From Palsa-147 sp963771905 (lineage in GTDB: Bacteria > Acidobacteriota > Terriglobia > Acidiferrales > UBA7541): DNA of 64,000 nucleotides. The stretch lies in contig CAVYVI010000009.1 of NCBI GenBank assembly GCA_963771905.1, forward strand, positions 1-64,000. Reading direction: 5' to 3'. Positions 11,690 to 20,303 of this stretch are shown here, one piece after another (position 1 is the stretch's first letter; each line of letters begins with the position of its first letter). Both the position numbers and the translations under genes were made by a program. The notes under the pieces are model-generated. The model had not been told where the DNA came from, ran no database searches, and saw nothing but the letters and a program-made list of their open reading frames with translations.

Positions 11690-12265
11690 TCAGCGCTTCA
11701 CGATGGCAGCCATCGCCAGGCCTGCTGCGGCGTAACTGACGACGAACCCTCCCATGTGCGCGAGCGTGTAAGCCGTCGGAAACTCATACCAGTTCCAATA
11801 CTGGACATCCGTGCCGAGGGACGCGGCCAAGCCGACGAGGAAAACGATCAGGACGCGAGCGCCGTAGGATGCGCCGCTGGCTGCGAATCCGAGAACCCAG
11901 GCGGCCAGGAGCCCGCACGCGACGTCGAGCAGGAATTCGTTCACCAGAAGCTTGCCGAAGTGGAACTCCTCGCCCTCGGGATGGATGACCATCAATCCCG
12001 CCGGGCCTTGCGCCGCCCGCGCGTTGTAGCGATCCATCTCGGCCTTCTTGTGCTCTTTCGTCAGACTTTTCGACATATTCATGCCCGGAAAAAAGTACAG
12101 ACCCGGTTCATGAATCGAAGCGCGCATGACCGCCATGACCGCGTCATCATTGGGCAAGCTTTGCATTCCCGTGTCGCCGAGTCCCGTGGCCATATGCCAG
12201 ATACTGAGGACGACGAAAATTACGATGCCGCCGACGAGTCCGCCGAGCAAAATCTTTTTGGTCAT
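11690..12265 (-). CDS. Membrane protein of unknown function
   Basis: About 191 aa. Predicted membrane helices: residues 5-25 (LLGGLVGGIVIFVVLSIWHM), about 110-132 (FLLDVACGLLAAWVLGFAAS), about 135-152 (ARVLIVFLVGLAASLG) and 165-188 (AYTLAHMGGFVVSYAAAGLAMAAI). A soluble stretch between helices one and two holds GLYFFPGMNMSKSLT. I do not recognise a characterised family. It lies 133 bp after the ABC ATPase gene on the same strand, but without permease features (no FtsX/MacB fold), so it does not obviously complete that transporter. Confidence 0.6.
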   Translation of the reverse strand: MTKKILLGGLVGGIVIFVVLSIWHMATGLGDTGMQSLPNDDAVMAVMRASIHEPGLYFFPGMNMSKSLTKEHKKAEMDRYNARAAQGPAGLMVIHPEGEEFHFGKLLVNEFLLDVACGLLAAWVLGFAASGASYGARVLIVFLVGLAASLGTDVQYWNWYEFPTAYTLAHMGGFVVSYAAAGLAMAAIVKR

Positions 12266-12398
12266 GTGCGCCTCCTGGAAAAACAGTAGGAAAAACGTGG
12301 CGCGAAGCTATCGCAATTGCAGCGAAAAGTCGAACCGAAAATGGCGGGATCGAAGGAGGAAGAGCTACGAGGAGCGCCGCGCGAAAGAGCCGCTGCGC

Positions 12399-13136
12399 TT
12401 ACTTTGTTTTTTCGTCTTTTTCGACTTTGCCGTCGCGCAAGCGGATCACGCGATGGGCGTGCATCGCGATGTCCGTCTCGTGCGTGACGAGGATGATGGT
12501 GTTGCCCTTCTCGTGAAGCCGCGCGAAGAGGCCCATGATTTCTTCGCCCGTCTGGGAATCGAGGTTGCCGGTGGGCTCATCGGCGAGAAGGATCGACGGC
12601 TGGTTGACGAGGGCGCGGGCGATCGCAACGCGTTGGCGCTGGCCACCGGAAAGCTCATTGGGCTTGTGCATCATGCGATCGAAAAGGTCCACTTGCGCGA
12701 GAGCCTGCTTGGCGCGCGCGAGGCGCTCTTCGGACGGAGTGCCGTTGTAGATCAGAGGGAGCTCGACGTTGTGAAGCGAAGTCGCGCGCGGCAGAAGATT
12801 AAACGTCTGAAAGACGAAGCCGATCTCTTTGTTGCGGATGTATGCGAGTTCGTCGTCATCGAGCTGGCTCACCAGGCGCCCCGCCAGGTAATAGCGGCCG
12901 CCGCTCGGCGTGTCGAGACATCCGATCAAATTCATCAGCGTGGATTTGCCCGAGCCCGACGGGCCCATGATCGCGACATACTCGCCTTTGTGGATCTCGA
13001 TACTCACGCCGCGAAGAGCGTGAACCTGCTCGGAGCCCATCTCGTAGGTCTTCCAGAGATTTTCGGTGAAGATGACGATGCCGGCGTCGACCAGATCCTG
13101 GCGGAACGCGGAAGTGGCGGCTTCTTCGACGGGCAT
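12399..13136 (-). CDS. ABC transporter ATP-binding protein, MacB/LolD/FtsE type
   Basis: About 245 aa with all ATPase motifs: Walker A GPSGSGKST, Q-loop FVFQTFNLLPR, signature LSGGQRQRVAIARAL, Walker B ILLADEPTGNLD and H-switch ILVTHETDIA. The spacing and the EPTGNLDSQTGEEIM stretch are typical of the MacB/LolD subgroup, which works with FtsX-type permeases in efflux or lipoprotein export. GAGGAG lies before the ATG. It follows the adaptor gene by 23 bp. No permease gene lies beside it, so the partner must be elsewhere. Confidence 0.92.
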   Translation of the reverse strand: MPVEEAATSAFRQDLVDAGIVIFTENLWKTYEMGSEQVHALRGVSIEIHKGEYVAIMGPSGSGKSTLMNLIGCLDTPSGGRYYLAGRLVSQLDDDELAYIRNKEIGFVFQTFNLLPRATSLHNVELPLIYNGTPSEERLARAKQALAQVDLFDRMMHKPNELSGGQRQRVAIARALVNQPSILLADEPTGNLDSQTGEEIMGLFARLHEKGNTIILVTHETDIAMHAHRVIRLRDGKVEKDEKTK

Positions 13137-13159
13137 CGGAAGTTCTCTCCTCGAAACGT

Positions 13160-14566
13160 CTAGCTGCTCTGTTGCTCGTCGCGATTGGGTTCGGTGTTAT
13201 CGACTTTCACGTTGGCGCCGGGGCGCAGAGTGCGCAGAGCCTTGTAACTCCCGATCACGATTGTATCGCCGTCCTTCAGCCCGCCTGTGACTTCGATGTC
13301 GGTGACACCGCTGATTCCCGTTTGCACGGGGACAAATTCGGCTTTCTTGCCACGCAGGACGAAGACGCCCTGGACATCTTCTTTTTCTTTGTCGGTCGCG
13401 CTGGAGGTTGCATTGTTGCGAGACGCTGCGAGTGTCACATTGCCGCGGTTCGACTTCTGCGCCGCTTCTTCGAGAGCGTGGTGCGAACGCACGGCCAGCG
13501 CCTGAATCGGAATCGTCAGCACGCTCTTCTTGAATGCGGTCTTGATGGTCGCGGTGACGGAAAGTCCGGGCCGCAAATCGTCGGGCGGATGATCGAAAGT
13601 CACCACCACCTTGAAATCGCGTGCTTCCTGGGTGTTGGCGGTGGTCTGCGTCGTCGCGAGACCCGAGGAGCGCAGAATCGCCTGGTCGCCTACCGCGGTC
13701 ACTTTTCCCGTAAATGTTTTCCCGGGAAGCGCGTCGATTTTGACGTCCGCATCCTCGCCGTTCCGCAGGTTTATGATGTCGGTTTCGTCAACTTTCACTT
13801 CGGCGGTCACCACCGACATGTCGGAAATGGTCATCAGGTAACTGCCCGTAGCGTTTTGAATTCCGGGGACAACGTTTTCGCCCACGCGGACGGCAATGTA
13901 GCTGACGAGGCCGTCAATCGGCGCGGTGTAGGTGGTTTTGCGCAAGACGTCTTTCTGATGCACCAGGACGGCGCGGTTCTGATCGAGATTGTCGTGCGCC
14001 TCTTCGAGCGCCGCCTTGGACTGTGCGAGCTGCGCCTTGGCGGCGTCCACTGCGGCGGTTGCGCTGTCATACGCCGCCTTCGTCGCGTCGTAATCCTGCT
14101 TGGCGGTCAACTGCTCTTCGTAGAGCTTTTCGCCGCGCTGGAAATCAAATCTGGCTTTCTGGAAGTCGGACTGGCGCTGCGCGAGCGTCGCTTGCGCCGA
14201 CTTGTAGCTGGCTTCGGCGGCCTGCACGGCAGCGTCCGAGGATTGGATGCCCGCTTCCTGAGCCTGAACGTCGGCGGCCGGCTGAATGCTCTCAAGCTTC
14301 AGGAGAACATCGCCCTTGCGGACGTGGTCGCCTTCCTTCACTACGATTTGGGTGATCTTGCCGATGCCTTCACCGAGAATGTTTGAATAGGTGAGCGGCC
14401 TGACTTCGCCGGAGGCGGTCACGACGGAGGTGAGGTCCTGCCGCTTGGCAGTACCGGTCTGAACAGTCACAACGTCTTTGTTGGCCTGATACACGCTGGC
14501 CCAGACGATCGCGCCCAAGATCACGACCGCTCCGACACCAATCGCTGTCTTTTTCCACGTCTTCAT
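13160..14566 (-). CDS. Periplasmic adaptor (membrane fusion) protein, MacA/HlyD family
   Basis: About 468 aa. One N-terminal membrane helix (IGVGAVVILGAIVWASVY) is followed by a lipoyl-like half-motif (VVTASGEVRPLTYSNILGEGIGKITQIVVKEGDHVRKGDVLLKLE), a long coiled-coil hairpin rich in Ala/Gln/Lys (about residues 75-190), the second lipoyl half (TYTAPIDGLVSYIAVRVGENV), and a beta-barrel domain. This order is diagnostic of MacA-type adaptors linking an inner-membrane pump to an outer-membrane channel. It is the first gene of a transcript that continues into the ABC ATPase gene. The substrate is unknown. Confidence 0.92.
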   Translation of the reverse strand: MKTWKKTAIGVGAVVILGAIVWASVYQANKDVVTVQTGTAKRQDLTSVVTASGEVRPLTYSNILGEGIGKITQIVVKEGDHVRKGDVLLKLESIQPAADVQAQEAGIQSSDAAVQAAEASYKSAQATLAQRQSDFQKARFDFQRGEKLYEEQLTAKQDYDATKAAYDSATAAVDAAKAQLAQSKAALEEAHDNLDQNRAVLVHQKDVLRKTTYTAPIDGLVSYIAVRVGENVVPGIQNATGSYLMTISDMSVVTAEVKVDETDIINLRNGEDADVKIDALPGKTFTGKVTAVGDQAILRSSGLATTQTTANTQEARDFKVVVTFDHPPDDLRPGLSVTATIKTAFKKSVLTIPIQALAVRSHHALEEAAQKSNRGNVTLAASRNNATSSATDKEKEDVQGVFVLRGKKAEFVPVQTGISGVTDIEVTGGLKDGDTIVIGSYKALRTLRPGANVKVDNTEPNRDEQQSS

Positions 14567-14569
14567 CGC

Positions 14570-14877
14570 GCAGTTCCCCGGACGACCCCTCGTAACGTTA
14601 GACGTTTCTCCACTAATTCGTATACGGCTCGCAACTCGAAAATGTTTCTTGCGGGCTTCTTCGCGAAGGGAACATCAAGCGAAGGAGATGCCAATGACCG
14701 CCTTATGTAAGTCCGCCGGGGTGCTACAACCGGCCGAAACTCTCTCCGCCATTGTAGTTTGTTTCGGCTCGCGTGAGAAGGGTTGTGCCACCTTGAGCGG
14801 AGCGGTGATCAAAATGTGGGTGAGCGCGTCAAAATCTGCCGAGACGCAGGATTACGCCTTGCGAAAGAACACCGGCG
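14570..14877. other. Intergenic stretch upstream of the adaptor gene
   Basis: About 310 bases between the divergent start of the efflux adaptor and the tannase terminator. A short frame at 14649-14897 (ATG codons at 14689 and 14695) runs through the terminator hairpin and has no recognisable domain, so I do not call it. The adaptor promoter presumably lies near 14600-14640 but no convincing -35/-10 pair is visible. Confidence 0.45.
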
Positions 14878-14908
14878 AAAACAAAAGGCGGGGCTGAAAA
14901 GCCCCGCC
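14878..14908 (-). terminator. Rho-independent terminator of the tannase-family gene
   Basis: A perfect 9-bp GC stem (GGCGGGGCT / AGCCCCGCC, 14887-14908) is followed on the minus strand by TTTTGTTTT, 52 nt after the tannase stop codon. Confidence 0.85.
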
Positions 14909-14959
14909 GTAGAGTCAGTATTTTGAGTCGCGCTTCACCGGTGAAATAGAGTCCCCGCG

Positions 14960-16789
14960 TCACCGTCCGGGATTCACACAAACAAAATTAGCCGCATTGT
15001 TCGTCGCTCCACTCCCCGTGTACCGGCTCTGCTGCGGGAAAGGACAAAGCGGCCGAGTCCCCCCGGTAGGAAAGTTCTGGGCCACGCGCGGATCAAACGG
15101 CGGCCCACTGGGAAATGGCGAACTCGTGTTCGTATTAGCAGCAATAATCGCCCCAGGCGCGATCCCGCTCTCGACCCACGAAGTCAGCGCAGTCAAAATA
15201 TTAGCGCTAAAACTGTCCGTGGCTGGCCCTCCGCCGCAATGCGCCATATTCGGAACCATGTACAATCGGCTAAAGTCGTGAGCATGTCCGGCAGTGGCCA
15301 GATCCACCAGCTCGTAATAATCAACCAAGTCAACGCCGGAGAAGATCCCGTCATTAACGGAATCATAGAAAATAATCTTCCCGCCATGATTCTTGAAAGG
15401 CAGCACGAAGGGCGAAGGCCCTAACGGAGTCCCCGTCATAAAGTCCATCGAACTCTGCGAATACCCGGATGCGGGCAGATAGATCTTCGGCGCATCAGTA
15501 TCGAAATTGTAGCTAAACACAAACGCCTCTTGCCCGTTAGGTCCGGCCACGGGTGTGACCACCGGCGGAGTCGTAAAAACCATCGGTATCGCGCCGGCAC
15601 CGAGCGTCAGGTTCAGCGCCGTATTCGTGCCGGGCGCTCCAAGAAAGGACACGTTCCAACCCGCCCAGCCCAGTCCAAACGCTGACGGCGGATCCCAAAT
15701 GCCTGCATCCCAGAACCAGCTCGAGTAAAGCGGAATCCCACGCGAATTCCGCGGGCCCGCATAAATCTGCTTCAGCGCGTGCACCTGCGCGGCCGTCAAA
15801 CAGGTCCCTCCATGCGGCGTGTTTCCATTTGCGCCGGTGGGACTGCAAGTAAACGCGGCCAAGGCCGGATACACCTTCTCATTCGTACAAGCCGTGTAAT
15901 TATCGATGATGCCGTCCACCAATCCGTCCAGAGCGTCGCAAGCACTGAGTATCGCCGCCGAGGCCACTTCCAGATCCTGTGGCTGAAAAGTCGGCGGAAG
16001 ATAAGGCTGCGCATTGCCATCGGTGCTCGTCGCCAACGGTGCGAGCTGCTGCTCGTTCCAAGCCTCCGCGACAGCCGCGCGCGGCAAATCAAAACCGGGA
16101 TTGCCCGACACGAGCCCGTCGAACATATTCGGCTCGCGCTGCGCCGCCACGGTCGCGTCGCGCCCGCCATTCGAGCAGCCCCACAAATATGAGAACTGCG
16201 GCCCCTGGCCGTAATACTGGGAAATAATAGCCTTCGAAATGACAGTGGTCTTCTCGATGCCGTTATATCCGTAATCAGTGCGCGCCTCCTCGTCAATCCC
16301 AAAGTGCGCCGTTCCTCCGGCATTAGCATCGTCATCGATCCAGGAAAATGCGGGGTTTCCCGGCGCATCTTCATGCCCGCCATCGTCCGCGGCCACGGCC
16401 CAACCCATGCTCAATTCCGTCCCCGCACTCCCCTGCGGACTGGAAACCGATCCATCCGTCCCGCCGCCTCCCATCATCTCAAAACGTCCCACCCAACTAT
16501 CCGGTAAATTCAATTCGAAACCAATTCCGTAAGTAAAATGATCCGGGTCCTGCTCGCTGACCCGCTCATCGATGACGCCGATCACGTTGCAGTAGTTGCC
16601 GGACGTGGCGGTGACTTCGCTGGCGCTAATAATGATCGTGCTAGGCAAAGACAGACTCACAACGTTCGCGCAAGTCATCGTGGGAGCAACCAAGGGATGC
16701 GGCTTCCCCTGCGCCGAGGCCTCAGCAAAAGGGAGAATCACAAGCGCGCCCAGCACCATCGTACAAATCGTCACTCTCTTAAAATTCAT
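14960..16789 (-). CDS. Tannase/feruloyl esterase family hydrolase, exported
   Basis: About 609 aa. The signal peptide is MNFKRVTICTMVLGALVILPFAEASA. Tannase-family landmarks are the nucleophile elbow GCSNGGRDA, the adjacent AAQREPNMFDGLVSGNPGFDLP, an Asp-containing segment (KNHGGKIIFYDSVNDGIFS) and the His motif YMVPNMAHCGGGP near the C-terminus, giving Ser-Asp-His. The family cleaves ester bonds of gallate, ferulate or terephthalate-like phenolics. The start at 16789 has GGAGG five bases upstream; a longer frame to 16825 adds only 12 residues. Codon choice differs from neighbours (more third-position A), as in the LysR gene next door, suggesting joint acquisition. It faces away from that LysR gene, which probably regulates it. 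Confidence 0.88.
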   Translation of the reverse strand: MNFKRVTICTMVLGALVILPFAEASAQGKPHPLVAPTMTCANVVSLSLPSTIIISASEVTATSGNYCNVIGVIDERVSEQDPDHFTYGIGFELNLPDSWVGRFEMMGGGGTDGSVSSPQGSAGTELSMGWAVAADDGGHEDAPGNPAFSWIDDDANAGGTAHFGIDEEARTDYGYNGIEKTTVISKAIISQYYGQGPQFSYLWGCSNGGRDATVAAQREPNMFDGLVSGNPGFDLPRAAVAEAWNEQQLAPLATSTDGNAQPYLPPTFQPQDLEVASAAILSACDALDGLVDGIIDNYTACTNEKVYPALAAFTCSPTGANGNTPHGGTCLTAAQVHALKQIYAGPRNSRGIPLYSSWFWDAGIWDPPSAFGLGWAGWNVSFLGAPGTNTALNLTLGAGAIPMVFTTPPVVTPVAGPNGQEAFVFSYNFDTDAPKIYLPASGYSQSSMDFMTGTPLGPSPFVLPFKNHGGKIIFYDSVNDGIFSGVDLVDYYELVDLATAGHAHDFSRLYMVPNMAHCGGGPATDSFSANILTALTSWVESGIAPGAIIAANTNTSSPFPSGPPFDPRVAQNFPTGGTRPLCPFPQQSRYTGSGATNNAANFVCVNPGR

Positions 16790-16997
16790 GCTAGCCTCCA
16801 GAAGCGCCGGCGTCCCTGCCGGCATCCGTCGATCACAATCCTCAAACGAGACCGCGCACCACCGCGTACTAATGGTCCCGAATCCATCCTCTTCTCAAAT
16901 TCCAAACGTAAAGAATTCGCGCAGTCGTCAAACGGTCGGAACTCTGAACCCGGGGCCTAGCTTCTGTCAAGACCGAAAACCAACAATTCCGCATATC

Positions 16998-17024
16998 AAA
17001 AAGGTATCAATGCAAAAAAGGTAT
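16998..17024 (+). promoter_or_regulatory. Tandem AAAAAGGTAT repeat in the tannase-LysR divergent region
   Basis: Two copies of AAAAAGGTAT start 17 bp apart, 37-63 bp before the LysR start codon. The spacing and position suit a LysR autoregulatory site, but no experimental motif is known to match, so this is inference only. Confidence 0.35.
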
Positions 17025-17060
17025 AGCTGTTGTCCTCGCCACGGGTATACTCCTCACCCG

Positions 17061-18038
17061 ATGGAACTCCATCACCTACGCTACTTCCTGGCCGTAGCCG
17101 AAGACCTAAGCTTCACCTTGGCAGCCAAGCGCCTGAAAATGGCGCAACCCCCGCTAAGCCGCCAGATTCAATTTCTGGAAACGGAGCTAGGCGTGCAATT
17201 ATTCGAACGCCGCTCAAGAAGAATTTTCCTAACCGACTCCGGCTCCCGCTTCATGACCGCCGCTCGCCTAGTCCTCGAACAAGCCCAGCTCGCCCTCGAC
17301 GTGGCTCGTCAATCCCACAACGGCGAAGTGGGCACGATTCGAGTCGGCTTCGGCAAAGGCCTCGGCGACGTAGTCAGCCTCGTAATCAATCAGCACGTGC
17401 GTCTGTTCCCCGAAATCGAATTCGATTTCCGCGACATCCTCTCCGGCCATCAAAGCGAAGTTCTCACCAACCGCAAAATCGATGTAGGCTTTTCTCACGG
17501 CCCAGCAACATCGCTCGACGTAGCCTCCGAAAAACTTTTCCGCGAAAGGCTATCCGTAGTTCTGGCGCGCACAAATCCACTCGCAAAGCGCCGTTACCTG
17601 CGCCTGAAGGATCTGAGCCAAGAAACTCTTCTGCTGATCGAAAGGTGGATTTCTCCGCACGTGCACGACCTTGCTCTTTCCCTCTGCCGCAACGCAGGCT
17701 TAAGTCCAAGAATTGTTATGACCGAATCAACCTGCTATGACGAAGCCGGCGCCCTGATGGCCGCATCCGGAAAAGGCGTCTTCCTCGCTGTAGGCAAAAA
17801 CCCGACGCACCCGTCCTTCGCCGATCGCTTGGTCGCATTAAATCTCCGCGAGCCCCAGGCCACAATCGAAGTCCATGTCGCCTGGCGGAGAGACGAATCC
17901 TCATGCACCATCCTGAACTTCATTCAAACCGCCCGCGCCCTGCTGCAAGGCGTAACTCGCGTCCTCGACATGCGTGACTTTCCGCGCATAGTCCGCCCGG
18001 GCGCTCTGCGCGAAATCCAAATCCGAAAACGAAGATAG
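17061..18038 (+). CDS. LysR family transcriptional regulator
   Basis: About 325 aa. The N-terminal winged helix is classic: MELHHLRYFLAVAEDLSF, AAKRLKMAQPPLSRQIQFLE, LGVQLFERRSRRIFLTDSG. An effector domain of the periplasmic-binding fold follows from about residue 90 (GTIRVGFGKGLGD). The ATG at 17061 is the only start that places the helix-turn-helix at the N-terminus; the open frame reaches back to 16596 but has no coding character there. It is divergent from the tannase-family gene, so it likely responds to a phenolic ester or its product. Codon usage resembles that esterase gene more than the rest of the window. Confidence 0.93.
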   Translation: MELHHLRYFLAVAEDLSFTLAAKRLKMAQPPLSRQIQFLETELGVQLFERRSRRIFLTDSGSRFMTAARLVLEQAQLALDVARQSHNGEVGTIRVGFGKGLGDVVSLVINQHVRLFPEIEFDFRDILSGHQSEVLTNRKIDVGFSHGPATSLDVASEKLFRERLSVVLARTNPLAKRRYLRLKDLSQETLLLIERWISPHVHDLALSLCRNAGLSPRIVMTESTCYDEAGALMAASGKGVFLAVGKNPTHPSFADRLVALNLREPQATIEVHVAWRRDESSCTILNFIQTARALLQGVTRVLDMRDFPRIVRPGALREIQIRKRR

Positions 18039-18496
18039 CCAAAGCCGTTGTTGGCGGACGGACCACTCGCCCGAACGCCGAAGAGGAAAAAAGAGTCAAT
18101 TATGGGCCCGAAGAAATTCGTCGGAGGTCTCTCTTCTGGGAACCTTCCCGCGGGCCGCAGATTTCGCCACAATCTGGGTGCTTACCCGCTAGGCACCGGA
18201 AGCTGATCCGTTCCCCGAGGCATCCACTCAAACAAGCGCCGGTGCAGATGCCCCTCAGCCAGCGCGAACCAGGAATGAATTCTGAGAAGATGAAAGCCTG
18301 CGCAAAAGCCGATGTATCGATGATGGGTTGTGTGTAAATTGCGCCACCGCTCGTAAGTCCCGACGAAGGAGCTTCAACGCGGAATTAGAGCAGGATACTT
18401 GACGGGCCATTCCGTGGTCGACACCCGGCCTGAGGCAACCCGCTCCGCCGAACCCGATTCTGACTGGGTACAGCCAGTTTTCGCGGGAATGAACGA
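18039..18496. other. Intergenic stretch, no gene recognised
   Basis: About 460 bases after the LysR gene. No frame shows coding features. A segment near 18444-18462 (CCCGATTCTGACTGGGTAC) weakly resembles the left end of the dispersed leader elements at 4289 and 54905, but only the first nine bases match well. Confidence 0.4.
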
Positions 18497-18525
18497 TTGA
18501 CCTGTACGTGCGGACAGGTTAGAAT
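18497..18525 (+). promoter_or_regulatory. Sigma70-type promoter with palindromic operator in the spacer
   Basis: TTGACC (18497-18502) and TAGAAT (18520-18525) are separated by exactly 17 bp, 31 bp before the GWxTD start codon. The spacer is bounded by an inverted repeat, ACCTGT-N8-ACAGGT (18500-18519), so a dimeric repressor bound there would block polymerase. The promoter call is good; the operator is inferred from symmetry. Confidence 0.65.
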
Positions 18526-18556
18526 TTCCTCATCCATTTGAGGTAGAGGTGTCAGC

Positions 18557-20284
18557 ATGACCAGTTCTACCAAGCTGTTCCTCTTTCCCTTCGTAATCTT
18601 AGGCTTAGCGATAGTTCCCAAGATCCTCTCCGCTCAAGAATCCCAGACCGGGCAGGCCGGACAGACCGACGACGTCAAGCAAGCCGAACCCAAACAAACC
18701 GACACGAAGCAAACCAACGCCAAGGAAGCTGAAAGGGAACGCCGGAGGCGCGAGAAGAGCCTCCACAATGAGTTGGCAAGTCCCTACAAAAAGTGGCTCG
18801 ATGAAGATGTTGTGTACATCATCACGCCGGAAGAGCGCAGTGCTTTCCTCAGGCTTCAGACCAACGAGGAGCGTGAACAATTCATCGAGCAATTTTGGCT
18901 TCGGCGGAATCCGGACCCGGATTCGCCCGAGAATACCTTCAAGGAAGAGCACTATCGCCGGATTGCCTACGCCAACGAGCATTACGCTTCGGGAATTCCC
19001 GGCTGGAAGACCGATCGCGGCCGGATTTACATCATGTGGGGCCCGCCCGATGAGGTCGATTCCCACCCGTCCGGCGGCTCATACGAGCGCCCGGCAAACG
19101 AGGGCGGTGGCGAAACGTCTACATTCCCGTTCGAAGATTGGCGCTATCGCTATCTCGAAGGCATGGGCAACGACGTAAATTTGGAATTCGTCGACCCGTC
19201 GATGAGCGGCGAATATCGTCTCACCATGGATCCCAGCGAAAAGGACGCGCTGCTCTACGTTCCCGGCGCAGGCTTGACCATGATGGAGTCGATGGGCTTG
19301 GCTTCCAAGACGTCTCGCTTCAACAACACCGATGGCACGCACGACGCGCAGCCACTCGGCGGAACACCCGAGAGCGAGGAAGAATTCTCGCGGCTCGAAC
19401 TGTACGCGAAGATTCAGCAAGCGCCGCCCGTCAAGTTCAAGGATCTGGAAGCGGTGGTAACCTCGCGCCTGGTGCGCAATCAGATCAATTTCGACTATCG
19501 CTTCGATTTCTTGCGGATTACCAGCGATACGGTTCTGGTCCCGATTTCCATTCAGATTCCACACAAGCAATTGAGCTTCCAGGAAAAGAATGGTATTCAA
19601 TCCGCGACCATGAATCTCTTCGCGCGCATCACGACGCTGAGCGGCCGCATCGTCAACACGTTTGAAGACACGATCAATCAGGACGTGCCGACCTCGCTGC
19701 TGCAGCAATCGCTGCAGGGCTATTCGATTTACCAGAAAGCGGTGCCTCTCAGCCCGGGCCTGTATCGACTCGACATCGTGCTGAAGGACGTAAACAGCGG
19801 AAATGTGGGCGTAGTGAATACGCGGCTGGGCGTCCCGCACTACGAGGACGACAAGCTGTCATCCAGTTCGCTGATTCTGGCAGACCAAATCCGCCGCGTC
19901 TCGTCGAAAGATATTGGCGTCGGGCAGTTCGTGCTGGGTGACGTGAAAGTCCGGCCGAAGATGGACGCGGCATTCGCAGCCAACGAGAACCTCGGCATTT
20001 TCCTTCAGGTCTACAACCTGAAGGTCGATGATAAGACGCACAAGGCAGACGCCGCCGTGGAATATCGCGTGATAAAGGATAAGGACAAAGAGCCGGTCAT
20101 GAGGTTCGACGAAAGCGGCGATCAGCTCGGCCAGCGCGGCGAGGAATTGACGATTGAGAAAGCCTTGGCGCTGACCTCCCTGACTCCCGGCAAATACAAG
20201 CTGGAAGTTCAGGTGACCGACAATCTCTCGAAGACGACGATTACGCCGACGGCGGATTTTACCGTGAAGGCGGCCGCAAAATGA
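18557..20284 (+). CDS. GWxTD-domain exported protein
   Basis: About 575 aa. A signal peptide (LFLFPFVILGLAIVPKILSAQ) is followed by a charged, Gln/Lys-rich linker (residues 27-70), then the GWxTD region: WLDEDVVYIITPEERSAFLRLQTNEEREQFIEQFWLRRNPDPDSPENTFKEEHYRRIAYAN compressed around the signature GIPGWKTDRGRIYIMWGPPDE. The family is common in Acidobacteriota and Bacteroidota; its role is unknown. The C-terminal half is beta-rich and may hold Ig-like folds. It is the first of four co-directional genes (19 bp before the next), behind the promoter at 18497, so a shared envelope function is inferred. Confidence 0.88.
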   Translation: MTSSTKLFLFPFVILGLAIVPKILSAQESQTGQAGQTDDVKQAEPKQTDTKQTNAKEAERERRRREKSLHNELASPYKKWLDEDVVYIITPEERSAFLRLQTNEEREQFIEQFWLRRNPDPDSPENTFKEEHYRRIAYANEHYASGIPGWKTDRGRIYIMWGPPDEVDSHPSGGSYERPANEGGGETSTFPFEDWRYRYLEGMGNDVNLEFVDPSMSGEYRLTMDPSEKDALLYVPGAGLTMMESMGLASKTSRFNNTDGTHDAQPLGGTPESEEEFSRLELYAKIQQAPPVKFKDLEAVVTSRLVRNQINFDYRFDFLRITSDTVLVPISIQIPHKQLSFQEKNGIQSATMNLFARITTLSGRIVNTFEDTINQDVPTSLLQQSLQGYSIYQKAVPLSPGLYRLDIVLKDVNSGNVGVVNTRLGVPHYEDDKLSSSSLILADQIRRVSSKDIGVGQFVLGDVKVRPKMDAAFAANENLGIFLQVYNLKVDDKTHKADAAVEYRVIKDKDKEPVMRFDESGDQLGQRGEELTIEKALALTSLTPGKYKLEVQVTDNLSKTTITPTADFTVKAAAK

Positions 20285-20303
20285 TCTTGGGAGGTGACGC
20301 ATC

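Noticed and set aside
13172..14386. Open frame of about 400 codons opposite the efflux adaptor gene
   Set aside because: Antisense shadow without domains.
14649..14897. Small open frame on the plus strand
   Set aside because: It runs through the tannase terminator hairpin, lacks homology I can recognise and has no convincing context.
18444..18462. Possible third copy of the dispersed leader element
   Set aside because: Only about nine contiguous bases match and the inverted unit is absent.
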